Assembly: GCF_001294335.1 (NCBI RefSeq)
Contig: NZ_LGKG01000068.1
Coordinates: forward strand, 124,001-188,000
Origin: Streptomyces chattanoogensis
GTDB lineage: Bacteria > Actinomycetota > Actinomycetes > Streptomycetales > Streptomycetaceae
Reading direction: 5' to 3'
DNA length: 64,000 nucleotides
In this document: in pieces, positions 1-9,500 of the stretch
Position numbering within the stretch: the stretch's first letter is position 1
How the letters are laid out: every line of letters starts with the position of its first letter
Position numbers and translations under genes: made by a program
Notes under the pieces: model-generated
The model's database searches: none
Told to the model about the DNA's origin: nothing
What the model saw: the letters and a program-made list of their open reading frames with translations, nothing else

Positions 1-1092
<1,092 letters not shown>

Positions 1093-1138
1093 GCCAGGGG
1101 CGGCCGGGCGTGAGCGGCGGCTCCGGTTCCCGTGACGC

Positions 1139-1236
1139 ACCACGGGAACACCCGCACCACCCACCACGCTGTGGCCCCGCAGGGGGCCCTCGTCACCCTT
1201 AGAGGATCTGTTCGAACGACTCCTAAGGGTCCCCGC
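1139..1236 (-). repeat. Dispersed palindromic repeat family R1, copy A
   Basis: Read on the minus strand this matches copies B (11290-11390) and C (63857-63960): a CCTAGGGG-like arm, the core CGTTCGAACAGAT, a second arm, then the conserved tail GGCCACARCGTGGYGGG ending in GTTCCCGTGG. This copy is the most diverged. It lies in the non-coding gap after cysM, in the opposite orientation to the gene. Confidence 0.8.
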
Positions 1237-1612
1237 CGGACCCCCGCCGCCGTGGCGCTTCGCCCCGGCGGTGCGGTATTTCCGGGCCTTTCGGGCCTGG
1301 CGGGGCGGAAAGCCGTCCGGCGGCACGGCGCCCGGCCGCAGCGCCGCGGGCGCGCCGGATCCGAAGACCTTACCGGGCGTAACGAACAGCCCACCCGGAC
1401 TGGTGATTCCGCCCACAGCTCGCCCCGCCGGAGGCGCTCCAGGACCCTTTGCGCCGTACGCTCGTGGGCACCGCAACGACCACCAAGACCTGGCACACAC
1501 CGGCAAGGACCCGCCGGGAAACGCCGCATGGACCCTCCTCCGAGCTCTCAACTGCGTTCGAGCAGGGGAGGCCCCCGGCCCGCCGCCCCCGCCCACGGAG
1601 GTTCACGCCCGC
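1237..1612. other. Intergenic region upstream of the MBL-fold gene
   Basis: Open frames run through here on both strands because of the high GC content, but none shows a family signature. It presumably holds the promoter of the next gene; no convincing -10/-35 pair was recognised. A GGAGG at about 1597-1601 serves the start at 1613. Confidence 0.5.
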
Positions 1613-2365
1613 ATGAAGCTCACTGTCGTCGGTTGCTCGGGGTCGTTCCCTTCGACGGAATCGGCCTGCTCGAGCTACCTCCTGGAGGCCGACGGCTTCA
1701 GGCTGCTCATCGACATGGGCAACGGCGCCCTCGGCGAGATGCAGCGCCACATCGGTCTCTACGACCTTGACGCCATCCTCCTGTCGCATCTGCACGCCGA
1801 CCACTGCATCGACCTGTGCGGTTATTTCGTCGTGCGGTACTACCGGCCCGACGGCGGCCGTTGCACACCGCTGCCGGTCTACGGCCCGGCCGGCACCGAA
1901 CGCCGGCTGACCGCCGCGCATGACGACCTGCCGCACGACGGGGCGATGAGCGAGGTTTTCGACTTCCGTACGCTCGCCCCCGGCACTTTGGACATCGGCC
2001 CGTTCACGATCCGTACGGAGCGGGTCAGCCACCCCGTCGAGGCCTTCGGCTTCCGTATCGAGCACGGCGGCCGGTCCCTGACGTACTCCGGCGACACCGG
2101 CCCCTGCGAGGCGCTGGACACCCTCGCCGCGGGCACCGACTTCTTCCTGTGCGAGGCCTCCTTCACCCACGGCAAGGAGGACATCCCGAACCTGCACCTC
2201 AACGGCCGGGAGGCCGGCGAACACGCCCGCCGCGCCGGTGCCGGCCGCCTGGTGCTGACCCACATCCCGCCGTGGACCGACCCGGACATCAACATCCGCG
2301 ACGCGCAGAAGGTCTACGACGGCTCCGTCGAGGTCGCCAAGGCGGGCGCGACGTACGAGGTCTGA
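1613..2365 (+). CDS. MBL-fold metallo-hydrolase (RNase Z/ElaC-like subgroup)
   Basis: A 250-residue metallo-beta-lactamase-fold protein. The metal motif HLHADH is at residues 59-64, SGDTGPC supplies a later metal aspartate, and a final histidine lies in VLTHIPPW. The N-terminus MKLTVVGCSGS is typical of the RNase Z-like/cyclic phosphodiesterase branch, but the exosite arm of true tRNase Z is not evident, so a phosphodiesterase or general hydrolase is as likely. The open frame extends upstream to 1271; ATG 1613 is preferred because the homologous domain begins exactly there and a GGAGG lies 11 bases upstream. It stands alone and is followed by a strong terminator. Confidence 0.85.
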   Translation: MKLTVVGCSGSFPSTESACSSYLLEADGFRLLIDMGNGALGEMQRHIGLYDLDAILLSHLHADHCIDLCGYFVVRYYRPDGGRCTPLPVYGPAGTERRLTAAHDDLPHDGAMSEVFDFRTLAPGTLDIGPFTIRTERVSHPVEAFGFRIEHGGRSLTYSGDTGPCEALDTLAAGTDFFLCEASFTHGKEDIPNLHLNGREAGEHARRAGAGRLVLTHIPPWTDPDINIRDAQKVYDGSVEVAKAGATYEV

Positions 2366-2418
2366 CCGCACCGCCGGGCGGCCCGTCCCGCACGGCGGCG
2401 GCGCCGCAGCACGCCGAA

Positions 2419-2450
2419 GGCCCCGGAACCGAGGTGACGGTTCCGGGGCC
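2419..2450. terminator. Bidirectional rho-independent-type hairpin
   Basis: A perfect 12-bp stem GGCCCCGGAACC / GGTTCCGGGGCC closes an 8-nt loop. It lies between two convergent genes and can serve both. Confidence 0.8.
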
Positions 2451-2476
2451 CTGCCGCGTATACGGGCCGGTGGCCG

Positions 2477-3730
2477 CTACGCCTTCGTCAGGTCCTCGAG
2501 CTCTTCCTCGGGCTCCCGGCCCGGGGTGGTCAGGTTGAACCTGGTGATCGCGAAGCGGAACAGCGTGTAGTAGACCACCGCGAAGGCCAGCCCCAGCGGA
2601 ATGATCATCCAGGGCTTGGTGGCCAGGTGCCAGTTCAGTACGTAGTCGATGGCGCCCGCCGAGAAGGTGAAGCCGTCGTGGACGCCGAGGGCCCAGGTCA
2701 GGGCCATCGAGACGGCGGTCAGCACGGCGTGGATCACATACAGCACCGGCGCGATGAACATGAACGAGAACTCGATCGGCTCGGTGATACCGCAGACGAA
2801 CGACGTCAGCGCGAGCGAGATCATCATGCCCAGGACGGCCTTGCGGCGCTCGGGACGGGCGGCGTGCGCGATGGCCAGCGCGGCGGCCGGCAGGCCGAAC
2901 ATCATGATCGGGAAGAAGCCCGACATGAACTGCCCGGCGGACGGGTCGCCGGCGAAGAAGCGGCCGATGTCGCCGTGCGCGACCTTGCCCGCGGCGTCGG
3001 TGAAGTCACCGAGCTGGAACCACGAGACGACATTGACGAACTGGTGCATGCCGATCGGCAGCAGCGCCCGGTTGATCAGACCGAACAGACCGGCGCCGCC
3101 CGCGCCCAGGCCCGTCATCCACTCGCCGAAGCCGGTGATGGCGTTGCCGACGGGCTCCCAGACCAGCAGGAAGAGCACGCCGACGGCGGTGCCCACGAAG
3201 GCCATGATGATCGGGACCAGCCGGCGGCCGTTGAAGAAGCCCAGCCAGTCCACCAGCTTCTTGCGGTGGTAGCGCTGCCACAGGACCGCGGCGAGCAGGC
3301 CCATGATGATGCCGCCGAAGACGCCGGGGTTGTTGACGACCGGCTCGACCCACTTGCCGTCCTCAATGTGGCCTTCCTTGACGGGGAATGCCTTGAGGAC
3401 ATTGCTGTAGACCAGGAAGCCGACCAGGGCGGCGAGCGCCGTCGAGCCGTCCGCCTTCTTCGCGAAGCCGATGGCGACGCCTATGCAGAACAGCAGCGGC
3501 AGGTTGTCGAAGACCGCGCCGCCGGCCGCGGCGAAGACCTTGCTGACATCGATCCAGCCCAGGCCCTTCTCACCGAAGACGTCCGGCTGGCCGAGGCGGT
3601 TGAGGATGCCCGCGGCGGGCAGGACGGCGATCGGCAGCTGGAGGCTGCGGCCGATCTTCTGCAGGCCCTGGAACAGGCCCGAGCCCCGCTTCTTTGCGGG
3701 GGCCGCCTTCGCGGCAGTGTCCGAACTCAT
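2477..3730 (-). CDS. nagE2: PTS N-acetylglucosamine transporter subunit EIIC (NagE2-like)
   Basis: A 417-residue membrane permease of the glucose/GlcNAc PTS superfamily that moves and phosphorylates GlcNAc together with a separate EIIB. The sequence has the family N-terminus FQGLQKIGRSLQLPIAVLPA, the GVAIGFAKKADGSTALA segment and the conserved GITEPIEFSFMF substrate loop, with about ten hydrophobic segments. There is no fused EIIB or EIIA. It is the first of two paralogous EIIC genes; the other (3971-5296) is upstream on the same strand. By synteny it corresponds to S. coelicolor nagE2, the main GlcNAc permease. Two adjacent DasR-type operators lie about 80-110 bp upstream, so GlcNAc-dependent derepression is expected. 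Confidence 0.9.
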   Translation of the reverse strand: MSSDTAAKAAPAKKRGSGLFQGLQKIGRSLQLPIAVLPAAGILNRLGQPDVFGEKGLGWIDVSKVFAAAGGAVFDNLPLLFCIGVAIGFAKKADGSTALAALVGFLVYSNVLKAFPVKEGHIEDGKWVEPVVNNPGVFGGIIMGLLAAVLWQRYHRKKLVDWLGFFNGRRLVPIIMAFVGTAVGVLFLLVWEPVGNAITGFGEWMTGLGAGGAGLFGLINRALLPIGMHQFVNVVSWFQLGDFTDAAGKVAHGDIGRFFAGDPSAGQFMSGFFPIMMFGLPAAALAIAHAARPERRKAVLGMMISLALTSFVCGITEPIEFSFMFIAPVLYVIHAVLTAVSMALTWALGVHDGFTFSAGAIDYVLNWHLATKPWMIIPLGLAFAVVYYTLFRFAITRFNLTTPGREPEEELEDLTKA

Positions 3731-3812
3731 CGGATTCCTCCTGGTGAGGCGGGCACTCGGAAGAGGGGGACGGCCCGCTGGATGGTCTACCCTTGGTCTT
3801 TGGTCTACACCT

Positions 3813-3824
3813 TGGTCTACACCA
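3813..3824. promoter_or_regulatory. DasR-type operator (dre) 1 upstream of nagE2
   Basis: TGGTCTACACCA differs from the dre core TGGTCTAGACCA at one base. It sits 16 bp, centre to centre, from a second site, and partial TGGTCT copies lie closer to the gene at 3783 and 3801. Confidence 0.75.
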
Positions 3825-3828
3825 CTGG

Positions 3829-3840
3829 TGGTTTAGACCA
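3829..3840. promoter_or_regulatory. DasR-type operator (dre) 2 upstream of nagE2
   Basis: TGGTTTAGACCA differs from the dre core at one base and is adjacent to dre 1. The tandem arrangement suggests cooperative repression of nagE2. Confidence 0.75.
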
Positions 3841-3884
3841 TTCTTAGCACGCCGCCCCGGAACAAAGGAATCCATCGTTCCAAG

Positions 3885-3896
3885 TGGTGTGGACCA
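3885..3896. promoter_or_regulatory. Weaker DasR-type site between nagE1 and nagE2
   Basis: TGGTGTGGACCA, flanked as AGTGGTGTGGACCACA, has two mismatches to the dre core. It lies after the nagE1 stop and upstream of nagE2 on the same strand. Confidence 0.5.
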
Positions 3897-3970
3897 CATG
3901 GCAAAGGCCCCCAAGTCCGGGGACCTGAGGGCCGGAAGACCGGCTTGGTGACCGCCTCGATGACCGCCGC

Positions 3971-5296
3971 CTACTTGACGTTCGCCTCCTCCATGGCATC
4001 CCCCACCTCATCCGGCTCGCGGCCCGGCGTCTGCAGATCGAATTTCGTGATCGCGAACCGGAAGAGCGCGTAATAGACCACCGCGAAACACGCACCGATG
4101 GGAATGATCAGCCACGGTTTGGTCGCCAGCCCCCAGTTGATGACGTAGTCGATCAGCCCCGCCGAGAAACTGAAGCTGTCGTGCACACCCAGCGCCCAGC
4201 TCACCGCCATCGACACACCCGTCAGCACCGCGTGGAACACGTACAGCAAGGGCGCGACGAAGAGAAACGAATACTCGATGGGCTCGGTCACCCCGGTCAC
4301 GAAGGACGTCAGCCCGACCGACAGCATCATTCCGGAGATCTCTTTGCGACGATGCGGCTTGGCGCAGTGCGCAATGGCCAGCGCCGCCGCCGGCAGGGCG
4401 AACATCATGATCGGGAAAAAGCCGGTGGTGAACTGGCCCGCGGTCGGATCACCCGCCAGAAAGCGGTTGATGTCACCGTGCACGACCGTCCCGTCCGGCT
4501 TCGTGAAACTGCCGAACTGGAACCACACAAAGGTGTTCAGGAACTGATGCAGCCCGACCACCAGCAGCGCACGGTTCGCGACACCGAAAAGGCCCGACCC
4601 GAGCCAGTTCAGATCCGTCAGCCACTTGCTGAAATCGGTCAGCGCATCACCGACCGGCGGCCACACCCACAGGGACACCACGGCGAAGGCCAGACCGATG
4701 AACGCCATCACGATCGGGACCAGCCGGCGGCCGTTGAAGAAGCCCAGCCAGTCGACCAGCTTCACCCGGTGCAGCCGCTGCCAGAACCAGGCCGCCAGAA
4801 AGCCCATGACAATGCCGCCGAAAACCCCCGGATTCTGGAATGTCGCCTGAGTGGCCGTCCCCGTCTTGTCGATACACACCCCGCCCCACAGCCCGGCCTG
4901 CGTATACGTCTGCCCCGAAGCGCAGATCACCGGGAACTGATGCAGCACCGAGAAATAGACGAGAAACCCCGCCACCGCCGCCAGCGCCGTCGAGCCGTCC
5001 GCCTTCTTCGCCATCCCGATCGCGACCCCGACACAGAACAGCAACGGCAGCCCCAGTCCCGAATCCAGCAGCGCACCGCCCGCACCCGCGAACACCTTGG
5101 CCACGTTGTCCCAGCCCAGACCGTCCGCGCCGAACACGTCCGGCTGGCCGAGGCGGTTGAGGATGCCCGCGGCAGGCAGGACGGCGATCGGCAGCTGAAG
5201 GCTCCGGCCCAGTTTCTGCAGCCCCTGAAAGACGGCCGAGGCCCGCGACTTCACCGGCTTCTTCCCCGGCGCCGCCGCCGCTGCGTCCGAACCCAT
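3971..5296 (-). CDS. nagE1: PTS N-acetylglucosamine transporter subunit EIIC (NagE1-like)
   Basis: A 441-residue paralogue of the neighbouring EIIC with the same hallmarks: FQGLQKLGRSLQLPIAVLPA near the N-terminus, a KKADGSTALAA segment and GVTEPIEYSFLF. Compared with NagE2 it carries an extra loop with two cysteines around residues 145-165 (ICASGQTY, GVCIDKTG), probably extracytoplasmic. ATG 5296 is chosen from the family start and a GGAGGG 8 bases upstream; the open frame continues further. It is divergent from the EIIB gene at 5586, with a dre operator in the shared promoter region. Its substrate range relative to NagE2 cannot be told from sequence. Confidence 0.88.
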   Translation of the reverse strand: MGSDAAAAAPGKKPVKSRASAVFQGLQKLGRSLQLPIAVLPAAGILNRLGQPDVFGADGLGWDNVAKVFAGAGGALLDSGLGLPLLFCVGVAIGMAKKADGSTALAAVAGFLVYFSVLHQFPVICASGQTYTQAGLWGGVCIDKTGTATQATFQNPGVFGGIVMGFLAAWFWQRLHRVKLVDWLGFFNGRRLVPIVMAFIGLAFAVVSLWVWPPVGDALTDFSKWLTDLNWLGSGLFGVANRALLVVGLHQFLNTFVWFQFGSFTKPDGTVVHGDINRFLAGDPTAGQFTTGFFPIMMFALPAAALAIAHCAKPHRRKEISGMMLSVGLTSFVTGVTEPIEYSFLFVAPLLYVFHAVLTGVSMAVSWALGVHDSFSFSAGLIDYVINWGLATKPWLIIPIGACFAVVYYALFRFAITKFDLQTPGREPDEVGDAMEEANVK

Positions 5297-5373
5297 CTCC
5301 GTCCCTCCGCCCTTCTGTCCGTCCTCCCCGCAGCCGGCCCGTCGGCACCCCCCTGACACGTGCCGCATACTGG

Positions 5374-5385
5374 TGGTGTAGACCA
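5374..5385. promoter_or_regulatory. DasR-type operator in the nagE1-nagF divergent promoter
   Basis: TGGTGTAGACCA has one mismatch to the dre core and is flanked by bases extending the palindrome (GTGGTGTAGACCAC). It is placed to control both the EIIC gene to the left and the EIIB gene to the right. Confidence 0.78.
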
Positions 5386-5585
5386 CTGGGCAGTTGCCGG
5401 TGCCGTCCGGCGTGCGGCCCCGGTGACCGCCATCCTTCGCCAGATGGCACCCAACCGCCCACGCAGTTGGGCTGAACGGGCACAGACGCAGGCGGGCCGC
5501 ACGCACACAGCCGCTCATCTACGTGCATTACGGTGGAAAAACCGCTCGGCGGAACCGTCGGCGGCCGAGACAAGCAGGAGTGGAC

Positions 5586-5819
5586 ATGGCCAGCAAGGCT
5601 GAGAAGATCGTCGCCGGGCTCGGCGGCCTCGACAACATCGAAGAGGTCGAGGGCTGCATCACCCGCCTCCGCACCGAGGTCAACGACGCCTCCCTCGTCG
5701 ACGAGGCCGCCCTCAAGGCCGCCGGCGCCCACGGCGTCGTCAAGATGGGCACCGCGATCCAGGTCGTCATCGGCACCGACGCCGACCCCATCGCCGCCGA
5801 GATCGAAGACATGATGTGA
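5586..5819 (+). CDS. nagF: PTS GlcNAc EIIB component (NagF)
   Basis: A 77-residue cytosolic phosphocarrier. The phosphorylated cysteine is C24 in EVEGCITRLRTEV, the canonical glucose-family EIIB motif. Actinobacteria often encode EIIB separately from EIIC, as here. ATG 5586 has AGGAG 6 bases upstream, and MASKAEKIVAGLGG is a normal N-terminus. It should take phosphate from the general PTS proteins (EIIA/HPr, not in this window) and pass it to GlcNAc on NagE1/NagE2. Confidence 0.93.
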   Translation: MASKAEKIVAGLGGLDNIEEVEGCITRLRTEVNDASLVDEAALKAAGAHGVVKMGTAIQVVIGTDADPIAAEIEDMM

Positions 5820-5837
5820 GCTGAGCCAGGCTCACCC

Positions 5838-5881
5838 AGGGCCCCGCACCGGTGCACACCTCCGCCCCGGGACGGGGCCCT
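5838..5881. terminator. Hairpin after nagF
   Basis: AGGGCCCCG pairs with CGGGGCCCT across a roughly 26-nt loop, between nagF and rph. Confidence 0.5.
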
Positions 5882-5906
5882 CGCCATTCCCGATAGGGTC
5901 TACGCC

Positions 5907-6638
<732 letters not shown>

Positions 6639-6684
6639 CGGAAGCGCGGCCACCGGCCGGCCCCCCGCCCCCCTCCCTCACCCT

Positions 6685-6712
6685 GGCGCCCCGTCAACCA
6701 AAGCGGGGCGCC
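6685..6712 (+). terminator. Terminator after rph
   Basis: A 9-bp perfect stem GGCGCCCCG / CGGGGCGCC with a 10-nt loop, followed by a T-rich tail (GTTTCTTCCTTTG). Confidence 0.8.
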
Positions 6713-6760
6713 ACGCGTTTCTTCCTTTGCCCGCTCATGACCCAGGGAAGGATCCGCTCC

Positions 6761-7171
6761 ATGTCCCCGCACACGACCAGCCGCACCCGCCGCCCCGTCA
6801 CCACCGCACTCGCCGTGCTCACCGCCGCCGCCCTCGCGATACCGGCCCTCTCCGCCTGCAGCGCCGTCAACAAGGCCGTGAACTGCGCCAATACCGCCTC
6901 CGCCGTCGTCGACGCCGTCGACAAGCTCCAGCAGGCCACCGGCAGCGCACTCGACGACCCCCAGAAGGCCGAGCAGGCCCTCGACGACATCGACCGCAAC
7001 CTCAAGAAGGCCCGCGACTCCTCCAGCGACCCCGACCTCGCCAAGGCCATCGACAAGATGAACACCGGCATCAAGGACGCCCGCAAGGACATCAAGGCCG
7101 CCAAGGCCCCCGACCTGCAGCCCATCACCGACGCGGCCGGCGAAATGACCAAGATCTGCACCCCGGGCTGA
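6761..7171 (+). CDS. Small secreted lipoprotein, function unknown
   Basis: A 136-residue protein with a basic N-region (TSRTRRP), a hydrophobic stretch and the lipobox LSAC, so C33 would be lipidated and the protein anchored outside the membrane. The mature part is mostly helical, rich in Asp/Lys/Ala, with heptad-like spacing and three more cysteines (C44 in VNCAN and one near the end in KICTPG). ATG 6761 has GGAAGG upstream; an in-frame ATG at 6737 would put an unnatural extension before the signal. It sits between rph and rdgB. I recognise no enzymatic family. Confidence 0.8.
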   Translation: MSPHTTSRTRRPVTTALAVLTAAALAIPALSACSAVNKAVNCANTASAVVDAVDKLQQATGSALDDPQKAEQALDDIDRNLKKARDSSSDPDLAKAIDKMNTGIKDARKDIKAAKAPDLQPITDAAGEMTKICTPG

Positions 7172-7179
7172 GCACCCGC

Positions 7180-7206
7180 ACCCCGGGGCAGCCCCCACCC
7201 CGGGGT
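7180..7206 (+). terminator. Hairpin after the lipoprotein gene
   Basis: ACCCCGGGG and CCCCGGGGT form a 9-bp stem with a 9-nt loop, between the lipoprotein gene and rdgB. Confidence 0.55.
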
Positions 7207-7238
7207 CACCGCACCCCCCGCCCGGAATAATCACCCCC

Positions 7239-7874
7239 ATGCAGTCTCGAACCGGCGGGCACCCCGCACCCCGCACCCACCTCATCCTCGCCACCCGCAA
7301 CGCCGGCAAGATCACCGAACTCCGGGCCATCCTGGAGGCGGCCGGCCTCGACGTCGAACTCGTCGGCGCCGACGCCTACCCCGACATCCCGGACGTCAAG
7401 GAAACCGGCGTCACCTTCGCCGAGAACGCCCTCCTCAAGGCCCACGCCCTCGCACAGGCCACCGGCCACCCGGCCGTCGCCGACGACTCCGGGCTCTGCG
7501 TCGACGTCCTCGGCGGCGCCCCCGGCATCTTCTCCGCCCGCTGGTCCGGCACCCACGGCGACGACCGGGCCAACCTCTCTCTCCTCCTGGCCCAGCTCGC
7601 CGACATCTCCGACGACCACCGCGCCGCCCACTTCCGCTGCGCCGCCGCCCTCGCCCTCCCCGACGGCACCCAACGAGTGGTCGAAGGCACCCTCGAAGGC
7701 ACCCTCCGCCACACCCCCTCCGGCACCGGCGGCTTCGGCTACGACCCCGTCCTCCAGCCCCTCGGCGACACCCGCACCTGCGCCGAACTGACCCCAGCCG
7801 AGAAGAACGCCATCAGCCATCGCGGCAAGGCGTTCCGGGCGTTGGTGCCGGTGGTGAGGGAGTTGTTGGGGTGA
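7239..7874 (+). CDS. rdgB: XTP/dITP diphosphatase (RdgB/HAM1)
   Basis: A 211-residue house-cleaning nucleotide pyrophosphatase that hydrolyses ITP/dITP/XTP to keep them out of nucleic acids. Diagnostic motifs are LILATRNAGKITEL, ENALLKA, VADDSGLCVD, GIFSARWSG, GFGYDPV and ISHRGKA. The N-terminus carries about 13 extra residues before LILATRN; no later start codon exists in frame. No clear ribosome-binding site precedes the ATG and an AATAAT lies only about 8 bases upstream, so a leaderless transcript is possible. Confidence 0.95.
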   Translation: MQSRTGGHPAPRTHLILATRNAGKITELRAILEAAGLDVELVGADAYPDIPDVKETGVTFAENALLKAHALAQATGHPAVADDSGLCVDVLGGAPGIFSARWSGTHGDDRANLSLLLAQLADISDDHRAAHFRCAAALALPDGTQRVVEGTLEGTLRHTPSGTGGFGYDPVLQPLGDTRTCAELTPAEKNAISHRGKAFRALVPVVRELLG

Positions 7875-7883
7875 CTTTACGAA

Positions 7884-7922
7884 GCAGGCCCTGTACCTGC
7901 GAATCGAAGGTACAGGGCCTGC
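7884..7922. terminator. Strong bidirectional terminator between rdgB and the tRNA
   Basis: A perfect 15-bp stem GCAGGCCCTGTACCT / AGGTACAGGGCCTGC with a 9-nt loop. It closes rdgB from the left and the tRNA/HNH transcript from the right. Confidence 0.85.
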
Positions 7923-7930
7923 TATTCCTG

Positions 7931-8003
7931 TGCGCCCGGTCGGATTCGAACCGACAAACACGACCACCTAAAGATCGCCGCTCAGCCCTTGGCGTACGGG
8001 CGC
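7931..8003 (-). tRNA. Class-I tRNA-like gene with anticodon UAG (unusual)
   Basis: A 73-nt cloverleaf can be drawn by hand. The acceptor GCGCCCG/CGGGCGC pairs perfectly, with A73 as discriminator. The T-arm is GTCGG TTCGAAT CCGAC. The anticodon arm is CGATC TTTAGGT GGTCG with U33, anticodon UAG and G37. The D-stem is only 3 bp. The variable loop is just 5 nt, whereas bacterial leucine tRNAs, which would use UAG to read CUA, are class II with a long variable arm. No CCA is encoded. So it is either an atypical or non-translating tRNA, or a decayed one. It ends the transcript coming from the two HNH genes and is followed by a strong terminator. Confidence 0.65.
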
Positions 8004-8058
8004 CTGTGCCGCCGCCTACTTTACTGGGCGAGGCCGCATGCCGGTGGGGGGATGTCGG

Positions 8059-8646
8059 TTATGGGGTGCGCCGTCGACCTCCTCGACACCAGGTGGCGGT
8101 GATCGCATGGCAGTTGGGGCAGAGCAGCCGCAGGTTTTCCCGTCGGTCGTCGCTCCAGTCACCGTTGATGTGGTCGATCTCCAGCAGGGCCCGGCGCAGT
8201 CGCGACGTCTGGCTGCGTCGCTTGCCATTGCGCTTCACCAGGATCTCCGCCGGAGCCAACCTGTCGAAGTCAGGCCTGCCTCGCTGGTGCGCCTGTCCCA
8301 GAAAGTGCCTGGTGTCGATGCTGTACTCGGCCACCCACTGGTGGAACAGCGTGCGGCTGCGAGAGTTGACGGGCTTCCCCAGGTGCCGCAGGGCCGCCGA
8401 GATGGAAACCGATGCGCTGACGGCCTGTTGCAGCGCATCTCTTGCGGGGCGGGAGTGGGCGGTACGCCGTGCAATCGGGTTGAAGTGCGAGATGTCGATG
8501 CCGAAGTGCGCGAAGCGTTTCGTCAGATGCCGCCGAAGCTGGTGATACGGACGGCCGCCGCAGAATGTGATGACTTCATCGATGCTCATGCACCGATGTG
8601 CCGCCTCCGCCAACACCTCCCTGGTGTAGCGCACGCTGCCACTCAC
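8059..8646 (-). CDS. HNH endonuclease family protein, zinc pair incomplete
   Basis: A 195-residue protein with a C-terminal HNH motif: D158-H159 in LLEIDHINGDW, N171 in RRENLRLL, and CPNCH with H180. The first CxxC of the usual zinc ribbon, present in the upstream paralogue, is missing: the chain goes straight from LRRALLE into the DH. The N-terminal half holds two helical repeats ending GIDISHF and SIDTRHF, a probable DNA-binding repeat. Its GTG start overlaps the stop of the paralogue (GTGA), so the two are co-translated. The gene ends 55 bp before the tRNA. It may be a homing-type or a degenerate nuclease. Confidence 0.8.
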   Translation of the reverse strand: MSGSVRYTREVLAEAAHRCMSIDEVITFCGGRPYHQLRRHLTKRFAHFGIDISHFNPIARRTAHSRPARDALQQAVSASVSISAALRHLGKPVNSRSRTLFHQWVAEYSIDTRHFLGQAHQRGRPDFDRLAPAEILVKRNGKRRSQTSRLRRALLEIDHINGDWSDDRRENLRLLCPNCHAITATWCRGGRRRTP

Positions 8647-9305
8647 CGTTGTCCCTCCGCCTGCCTGGCGCGAAGCGCCTTGTTGCGGCCGCGATACGAG
8701 TCGGTCGTCGAGTGGCAGTTAGGGCAGAGCAGCCGTAGGTTCTCGATTCTGTTGTTGCGCCAGTCGCCGTCTACATGGTCGACCTCGAGCGGCAGCGGCT
8801 CTCCGAGCCACACCGCCTCCGTCCTGCACAGGGCGCAGCGCTCTTCCTTTCCCTGATCGAGCATTGCCTGCTTGAGGCGATTGCTCTGGATGCGCCGGGC
8901 ATGAGCGGTCGGCTGCTTGACCAGCAGACCCTCAGGTGTCGGGGGACGCCGGGACTTGCCACGCTGGGTGGGCAGCTGAAAGTGCGAGGTGTCGATCCCG
9001 TACGCCGTGATCCGGCGGCTGATGTGCGTGTGGTGCCCGCCGACAACGTCAAGCCCGAGATGCCGCAGCACCTCGCACATGTTCGTCGAGACCGACACCG
9101 CCTGCTCGAGGATCTCCCGGGTCCACTTCACCCCCTCCCGCTCGAAGTGGGACGTGTCCACCCCGAGTTTCTTCATCCTTTCCCAGATGTACCGTCGCTT
9201 CGAACTCCACGGATCCACCCCTAACCTCTCCAACGCCTCCGACAGCGTCCGCGAAGACGCCGCCGCCTCGGCGAGGCGCTCTCGGGTGTACGGACTGACC
9301 GGCAT
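8643..9305 (-). CDS. HNH endonuclease family protein (intact zinc site)
   Basis: A 220-residue paralogue of the next gene. The C-terminus has CALC (C157, C160), DHVDGDW (D176-H177), N189 and CPNCH (H198), the full HNH treble-clef with four zinc cysteines. The N-terminus has two repeats ending GVDTSHF and GIDTSHF, which look like tandem helix-turn-helix elements. ATG 9305 is chosen for the GGGGAGG 4-5 bases before it; the frame could start at 9338. It leads a two-gene unit pointing toward the tRNA. Such nucleases are typical of phage or mobile DNA, but no integrase is nearby. Confidence 0.83.
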   Translation of the reverse strand: MPVSPYTRERLAEAAASSRTLSEALERLGVDPWSSKRRYIWERMKKLGVDTSHFEREGVKWTREILEQAVSVSTNMCEVLRHLGLDVVGGHHTHISRRITAYGIDTSHFQLPTQRGKSRRPPTPEGLLVKQPTAHARRIQSNRLKQAMLDQGKEERCALCRTEAVWLGEPLPLEVDHVDGDWRNNRIENLRLLCPNCHSTTDSYRGRNKALRARQAEGQR

Positions 9306-9500
9306 GTTTCCTCCCCCAACGTTCCGGTTCTCGAACAAATCAACGATCGAATGTGGGGCCGGTTACGGGGCCGGTGGCTGCTTGCCGGGCACGTGCCGGA
9401 CTTGTGGTGTGGGCAACGGAACGCAACAGGCCGGAAACCGCTCTTTTGGGGTGTGCCGGCTGGTGGGGGTACGGGGTGGGAGCCCCGGGAGGAGAACGTG

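Noticed and set aside
1271..1612. Upstream extension of the MBL-fold gene
   Set aside because: The extra 114 codons have intergenic composition and precede a good start at 1613 where the domain begins.
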